Shown here: piece after piece, positions 15,486 through 18,472 of the stretch
How positions within the stretch are numbered: position 1 is the first letter of the stretch
Layout: every line of letters starts with the position of its first letter
Assembly (NCBI GenBank): GCA_035290065.1
Contig: DATDVD010000119.1
Coordinates: 1 to 18,472 of the forward strand
From: DATDVD01 sp035290065
Lineage (GTDB): Bacteria > Pseudomonadota > Gammaproteobacteria > Coxiellales > Coxiellaceae
Reading direction: 5' to 3'
DNA length: 18,472 nucleotides
The notes under the pieces: model-generated
What the model was told of the DNA's origin: nothing
Seen by the model: the letters and a program-made list of their open reading frames with translations, nothing else
The model's database searches: none
Translations under genes and position numbers: made by a program

Positions 15486-15518
15486 ATTGTAGCAGAAAAA
15501 CATTAAAGAAGTATTAAA
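15486..15518 (-). promoter_or_regulatory. PmrA-like promoter of the gene starting at 15476
   Basis: Minus strand: TTAATACT (15517-15510), 3 bp, TTAATGTT (15506-15499), 7 bp, -10 TACAAT (15491-15486). Half-site period 11 bp, same layout as the three others. Transcription should start near 15479, almost at the first ATG. Confidence 0.55.
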
Positions 15519-15565
15519 TCCGAAAACTTTTCGGCCTATCCATGCGGCATTAGACAATACAAATT

Positions 15566-15649
15566 GTAGGGGCAGACCGTGGTCTGCCCGTCCGCGCACA
15601 ACAATAAACCTTGTGCAATGTTCCTGGGCAGACCACGGTCTGCCCCTAC
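15566..15649. repeat. REPIN: head-to-head REP pair (15566-15589 and 15626-15649)
   Basis: Both REPs have the GGGCAGACC/GGTCTGCCC stem, so the element is close to one long inverted repeat. The spacer is nearly that of the REPIN between dnaK and dnaJ (CAACAATAAACCTTGTGCAA). It is the first of three REPINs filling the gap between grpE and the 295-codon gene (15477-15936), which otherwise holds only that gene's promoter. Confidence 0.85.
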
Positions 15650-15907
15650 GTAGAGGATGGAGATTTATTTAATATCTCATTAAACCAAAATTTTATAACG
15701 TAGGGGCAGAGCGTGCTCTGCCCGTCCGAAATTTAAATCTTGCGCTACGTTCTCGGGCAGACCACGGTCTGCCCCTACGTAGAGGACGGAGATTTATTTA
15801 ATATCTCATTAAACCAAAATTCTATAACGTAGGGGCAGAGCGTGCTCTGCCCGTCCGAAATTTAAATCTTGTGCTACGTTCTCGGGCAGACCACGGTCTG
15901 CCCCTAC
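15650..15907. repeat. 129-bp tandem duplication, each copy carrying one REPIN
   Basis: Copies 15650-15778 and 15779-15907 differ, by eye, at three positions (GGATGG/GGACGG, ATTTTATAA/ATTCTATAA, CTTGCGCT/CTTGTGCT). Each has an AT-rich part (ATTTATTTAATATCTCATTA), a forward REP with the GAGC/GCTC stem (15700-15723, 15829-15852) and a reversed REP with the GACC/GGTC stem (15755-15778, 15884-15907). The block ends 29 bp past the grpE stop. Confidence 0.88.
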
Positions 15908-15936
15908 GTCAGTGAGGGGAATTCAATCTATAAAAA

Positions 15937-16479
15937 TTAGCCTTGGACGACAACGACCATGGCGGCGCGGACTACTCGACCGTTTAGGAGATAACCTTTT
16001 TCTAGCACCTGGAGAATAGTGTGGGGCTTGGCTTTTTCGTCGAGTACCATGGAAACTGCTTGGTGGTGTTCCGGGTTAAATTCCTCGCCTATGCGCGGTT
16101 CCAGAATTTTTACACCGTGTTTTTCCAGCGTTTTAATCAGCATATCGAGGGTTAGTTCAATACCTTTTCGCATATTTTTAACGTGGGAATCCTCGACAGG
16201 CTCTGAACTTAACGCACGATGCAAACTATCCACGACCGGTAAAAAATCTTGAATTAATTTAGTAGAACCAAATTTATGAGCATCCACAACGGCTTGCTCA
16301 CTTCGACGGCGTACATTTTCCATTTCTGCTTGCACGCGTAGCATTTGATCCTTGTACTCATTCACTTGTATTTCCAATGCAGTCAACTGATCTTGCAGTT
16401 TAGAATCGCTCACAGGAGTTTCAGGTAATACGGTATCACCCATAGATTTTTTTTCTTCATTCATTTTTTTATCACCCAT
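15937..16479 (-). CDS. grpE: Nucleotide exchange factor GrpE
   Basis: The 180-residue protein releases ADP from DnaK. A long N-terminal coiled coil (about 25-70) contains EYKDQMLRVQAEMENVRRRS. The four-helix part follows, with KFGSTKLIQDFLPVVDSLHRAL, and the C-terminal beta domain has FNPEHHQAVSMV and VLEKGYLLNGRVVRAAMVVV, all characteristic of GrpE. GAGG five bases before ATG supports the start. It lies 33 bp after hrcA and is read in the same direction. Downstream come the REP block and two unrelated genes rather than dnaK. Confidence 0.97.
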   Translation of the reverse strand: MGDKKMNEEKKSMGDTVLPETPVSDSKLQDQLTALEIQVNEYKDQMLRVQAEMENVRRRSEQAVVDAHKFGSTKLIQDFLPVVDSLHRALSSEPVEDSHVKNMRKGIELTLDMLIKTLEKHGVKILEPRIGEEFNPEHHQAVSMVLDEKAKPHTILQVLEKGYLLNGRVVRAAMVVVVQG

Positions 16480-16503
16480 TTTTTCCTCTTAATTCTCTTC
16501 TTT

Positions 16504-16531
16504 ATATAGGGGCTAATTGTCCATATTCAAT
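16504..16531 (-). promoter_or_regulatory. Candidate sigma-32 promoter of grpE
   Basis: Minus strand: ATTGAAT (16531-16525), 12 bp, CCCCTATAT (16512-16504). The -10 resembles the RpoH CCCCATnTA and the -35 matches CTTGAAA at five of seven positions. It lies across the end of hrcA and would give grpE its own heat-shock start with a leader of about 20 nt. The spacer is 1 bp short of the usual range. Confidence 0.4.
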
Positions 16532-17556
16532 GCCTGGGACAATAATTTTGCCGTCACATCCACCACTGAAATCACCTTATCGTAATGCATGCGAGTCGGG
16601 CCAATGACCCCTAAAACCCCCACTACTCTACCATTTTCCGAATAAGGAGCAGCTACAATGGAATAATCATCCAGCACTTTATAGCCAGATTCTTCTCCGA
16701 TAAATAATTTCACCCCATCGGCTTGCAACACTCGATCCAACAAATGCACCATATCACGCTTTTCGTAGAATGCCTTAAATAAGGGCTTTAGCTGTTGATA
16801 ACTGGATTCTTCCACAGCATCTAATAAATGAATTTCTCCGGACAATAAAAAATTATCCGTATGCGTGGTGGTTTTTTCTGTCATTTCCATAACAGTTCGA
16901 ATCATTTCTTGAATATTGTGGTGATCTTGTTTCATTTCTTGCATTAAAGCATCACGTACATTTAATAAATCTTTTCCACCAAAATGAGCCGTTAAATAAT
17001 TTCCCGCTTGTTCCAATTCGGAGCGCAAATACCCACGATTCGTATGAATCACTCGATTTTGCACTTCTTGATTATTAAACACTAACACCACTAATATGCG
17101 ATGCGCGGATAGTCGTAAAAATTCTACGTGTTTTAAAATCAATTGCTCACGTTTAGGCATCGTTACCATACCCGCTAATCGCGTTACATTGGAAATCAAC
17201 AAAGAAGCGTTCGCAATCAACTGCTGTACATCGGATTCTGCCTCAAATTGCTGGCGTACTTGTTCAATTTCCTGTTGCAACATGGGCTGCATCGTCACAA
17301 AATGATCAATAAATAAACGCAATCCTTTTGTGGTGGGAATACGACCTGCAGAGGTATGAGGAGATTTTAATAATCCAGCTGCTTCCAAATCAGCCATAAT
17401 GCTGCGAATAGAGGCAGAACTTAGCATTAAATGCGATTCTTGCGCCAGCGCCTTAGAGCCTACGGGCTGGCCTTCTCGGATATAGCGATCGACTAAACTT
17501 TTTAGAATAGCCAGCGAACGCTCCGTGATTACGGTGCCGTCACAGTCGTATCCCAT
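16513..17556 (-). CDS. hrcA: Heat-shock repressor HrcA
   Basis: The 347-residue repressor binds the CIRCE operator and needs GroEL for activity in studied species. The N-terminal winged helix covers about residues 10-80: ERSLAILKSLVDRYIREGQP, VGSKAL, the recognition segment SSASIRSIMADLEAAGLL, and HTSAGRIPTTKGLRLFIDHF. The C-terminus has the conserved GVLGVIGPTRMHYDKVISVV. Its first 28 bp overlap bamE, so the two are translationally linked; no later in-frame ATG or GTG would keep the DNA-binding domain intact. No CIRCE (TTAGCACTC, 9 bp, GAGTGCTAA) is visible ahead of hrcA, grpE or dnaK, so its targets lie elsewhere, most likely groESL. Confidence 0.95.
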   Translation of the reverse strand: MGYDCDGTVITERSLAILKSLVDRYIREGQPVGSKALAQESHLMLSSASIRSIMADLEAAGLLKSPHTSAGRIPTTKGLRLFIDHFVTMQPMLQQEIEQVRQQFEAESDVQQLIANASLLISNVTRLAGMVTMPKREQLILKHVEFLRLSAHRILVVLVFNNQEVQNRVIHTNRGYLRSELEQAGNYLTAHFGGKDLLNVRDALMQEMKQDHHNIQEMIRTVMEMTEKTTTHTDNFLLSGEIHLLDAVEESSYQQLKPLFKAFYEKRDMVHLLDRVLQADGVKLFIGEESGYKVLDDYSIVAAPYSENGRVVGVLGVIGPTRMHYDKVISVVDVTAKLLSQALNMDN

Positions 17557-17846
17557 CGTTCTAATCGCCCTTGTTTAAAATAAAGTTTCAAGTATTTCTC
17601 ATAAAAATGGCCCCGGTGAGTATCCCACGTATACACGTATACCACTTTGTCCTGCCCCATTTGCGTTAACACCGGCGTCCCCACAATCTCGGTGACTTGC
17701 GCCACCGTCATGCCCGGCCGCAGTTGATTAACCATGGCAGGCGTGAGCACATTGCCTTGCTGCACATCCGGCCGATACATTAGAAAACAACCACTTAATT
17801 CAAGACAAATTAATAATAGGGGTGTTACAATAAGGCGCCTTAGCAT
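17529..17846 (-). CDS. bamE: Outer membrane assembly lipoprotein BamE (SmpA/OmlA)
   Basis: The 105-residue lipoprotein is part of the BAM complex that inserts beta-barrel proteins. A signal peptide ends in the lipobox LSGC with lipidated Cys20. YRPDVQQGNVLT follows directly and is the family's signature, then MVNQLRPGMTVAQVTEIVGTPVL and the Tyr/Trp-rich C-terminal strands (VYVYTWDTHRGHF, LKLYFKQGRLERW). AGGAG before ATG supports the start. It is divergent from fur, an arrangement also found in Pseudomonas, and overlaps hrcA by 28 bp. Confidence 0.95.
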   Translation of the reverse strand: MLRRLIVTPLLLICLELSGCFLMYRPDVQQGNVLTPAMVNQLRPGMTVAQVTEIVGTPVLTQMGQDKVVYVYTWDTHRGHFYEKYLKLYFKQGRLERWDTTVTAP

Positions 17847-17869
17847 GAGGGTCTCCTGTTAATGGGGCG

Positions 17870-17875
17870 ATCATA
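17870..17875 (-). promoter_or_regulatory. Candidate -10 of the bamE-hrcA transcript
   Basis: TATGAT on the minus strand, five of six matches to consensus, with a poor -35 (TTTTAG at 17 bp). It would give bamE a leader of about 17 nt containing AGGAG. No clear promoter was found for fur, and no Fur box. Confidence 0.3.
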
Positions 17876-17907
17876 ACGCATTTTGGGTTTGACTAAAAGG
17901 TAGCAGC

Positions 17908-18324
17908 ATGTCTTCCACCACGGATCAAGACTTACGCAAAGCCGGGCTAAAAGTCACCTCACCTCGCTTGAAAATTTTAGCGATTCTTGAAAAAGCAGGC
18001 GATCACCATTTAAGCGCCGAAAATGTGTATCACCAATTAAAAGACGAAGGCGATAATGTGGGGTTGGCCACTGTCTATCGCGTCTTAACACAATTTGAAA
18101 CCGCAAAACTGGTCAAGCGGCATAATTTTGAAAATGGATATTCGGTATTTGAATTAGAATTGGGCGAGCATCATGATCATTTAGTATGCATGGGCTGTGG
18201 TCACGTCCAAGAATTTACCGATGCTGAAATTGAGCGCCGCCAAAAAAAAATCGCGGAAAATGCAGGGTTTAAACTTACGGATCACAGTTTAACGTTGTAT
18301 GGACAGTGTAAAAATTGCCAATGA
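17908..18324 (+). CDS. fur: Ferric uptake regulator Fur
   Basis: The 138-residue dimeric repressor blocks iron-uptake genes when loaded with Fe(II). The winged helix (about 10-80) contains AGLKVTSPRLKILAILEKAG, HLSAENVYHQLKDEG and GLATVYRVLTQFETAKLV, the last being the recognition helix. The metal-binding part has the His cluster GEHHDHLVC, the Cys pair CMGC and a C-terminal CKNC, giving both the regulatory and the structural zinc sites. AAGG seven bases before ATG supports the start. It is divergent from bamE. A REPIN starts 8 bp past its stop and may serve as its 3' end. Confidence 0.97.
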   Translation: MSSTTDQDLRKAGLKVTSPRLKILAILEKAGDHHLSAENVYHQLKDEGDNVGLATVYRVLTQFETAKLVKRHNFENGYSVFELELGEHHDHLVCMGCGHVQEFTDAEIERRQKKIAENAGFKLTDHSLTLYGQCKNCQ

Positions 18325-18331
18325 TTAAACC

Positions 18332-18411
18332 GTAGGGGCAGACCGTGGTCTGCCCAGAAATACAGTACAAGGTTTATCATGAAGAAAGGGCAGAGCACGC
18401 TCTGCCCCTAC
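18332..18411. repeat. REPIN between fur and the probable nadK (18332-18355 and 18388-18411)
   Basis: Forward REP with the GACC/GGTC stem, reversed REP with the GAGC/GCTC stem. The spacer (TACAAGGTTTATCATGAAGAAA) is the reverse complement, with small changes, of the one in the REPIN at 1742-1823. It lies between two convergent genes. Confidence 0.85.
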
Positions 18412-18430
18412 GGTTTTTATAATTATATTT

Positions 18431-18472
18431 TTAACCTTGCCAACGCAATTTTTCTCGTAGGGTTTTAAAGTA
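18431..18472 (-). CDS. nadK: C-terminal end of a probable NAD kinase
   Basis: The last 13 codons of a minus-strand frame entering from the right edge: YFKTLREKLRWQG, then TAA at 18433-18431. NAD kinases end with a similar Tyr-x-x-Thr-Leu-x-x-Lys-Leu-x-Trp motif (NAD to NADP), and in E. coli nadK, recN and bamE are neighbours of grpE. Only 13 residues are visible, so the name rests on this short match plus gene order. Confidence 0.45.
   Translation of the reverse strand, partial: YFKTLREKLRWQG

Noticed and set aside
15566..15907. CRISPR-like array of spaced repeats
   Set aside because: The repeats are hairpins in alternating orientation, the spacers are themselves repeated, and the same units are dispersed over the window. 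There are no cas genes.

Overview
The window looks like the chromosome of a gammaproteobacterium of the Legionellales type (Legionella/Coxiella and relatives). This is an inference. It rests on a PPi-type phosphofructokinase, hrcA together with a sigma-32-type promoter, a large ankyrin-repeat gene, and four promoters that match the PmrA box known from Dot/Icm effector genes of Legionella and Coxiella. No rRNA, tRNA, CRISPR array or transposase gene was seen.

Layout, left to right. (1) 1-1532, minus strand: the first 510 codons of an unrecognised gene that runs off the left edge, with a PmrA-like promoter. (2) 1628-1823: a block of REP hairpins. (3) 1900-3159: PPi-dependent phosphofructokinase. 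It converges across more REPs and a terminator on glnA (type I glutamine synthetase), which lies behind a chagasin-like cysteine protease inhibitor gene. (4) 5338-5562: REP block. (5) 5720-8379: a thioredoxin-fold protein, greA, and an APC amino acid transporter read divergently from greA through overlapping promoters. (6) 8368-8973: an unrecognised gene with a PmrA-like promoter. (7) 9103-12281: dnaJ and dnaK, with a REP pair between them and a near-consensus sigma-32 promoter ahead of dnaK. (8) 12397-15476: an ankyrin-repeat gene and an unrecognised 295-codon gene, each with its own PmrA-like promoter. (9) 15566-15907: REP block with a 129-bp tandem duplication. (10) 15937-17846: grpE, hrcA and bamE. 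(11) 17908-18324: fur, a last REP pair, and the last 13 codons of a probable nadK.

Main observation. All four unassigned genes (1532-, 8973-, 14409-, 15476-, all minus strand) share one promoter layout. Two TTAA-starting 8-mers sit 11 bp apart, followed by exactly 7 bp and a -10 hexamer. No such layout was seen at the housekeeping genes. This points to one regulon, most simply PmrA, and makes the four genes candidate type IV secretion substrates. Two of them sit inside the heat-shock cluster, separating hrcA-grpE from dnaK-dnaJ.

The second theme is a family of at least 19 intact and 2 degenerate REP elements (GTAG plus a 20-nt hairpin), mostly in head-to-head pairs (REPINs). Their stems carry compensatory base changes. 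No RAYT transposase that could mobilise them is in the window.
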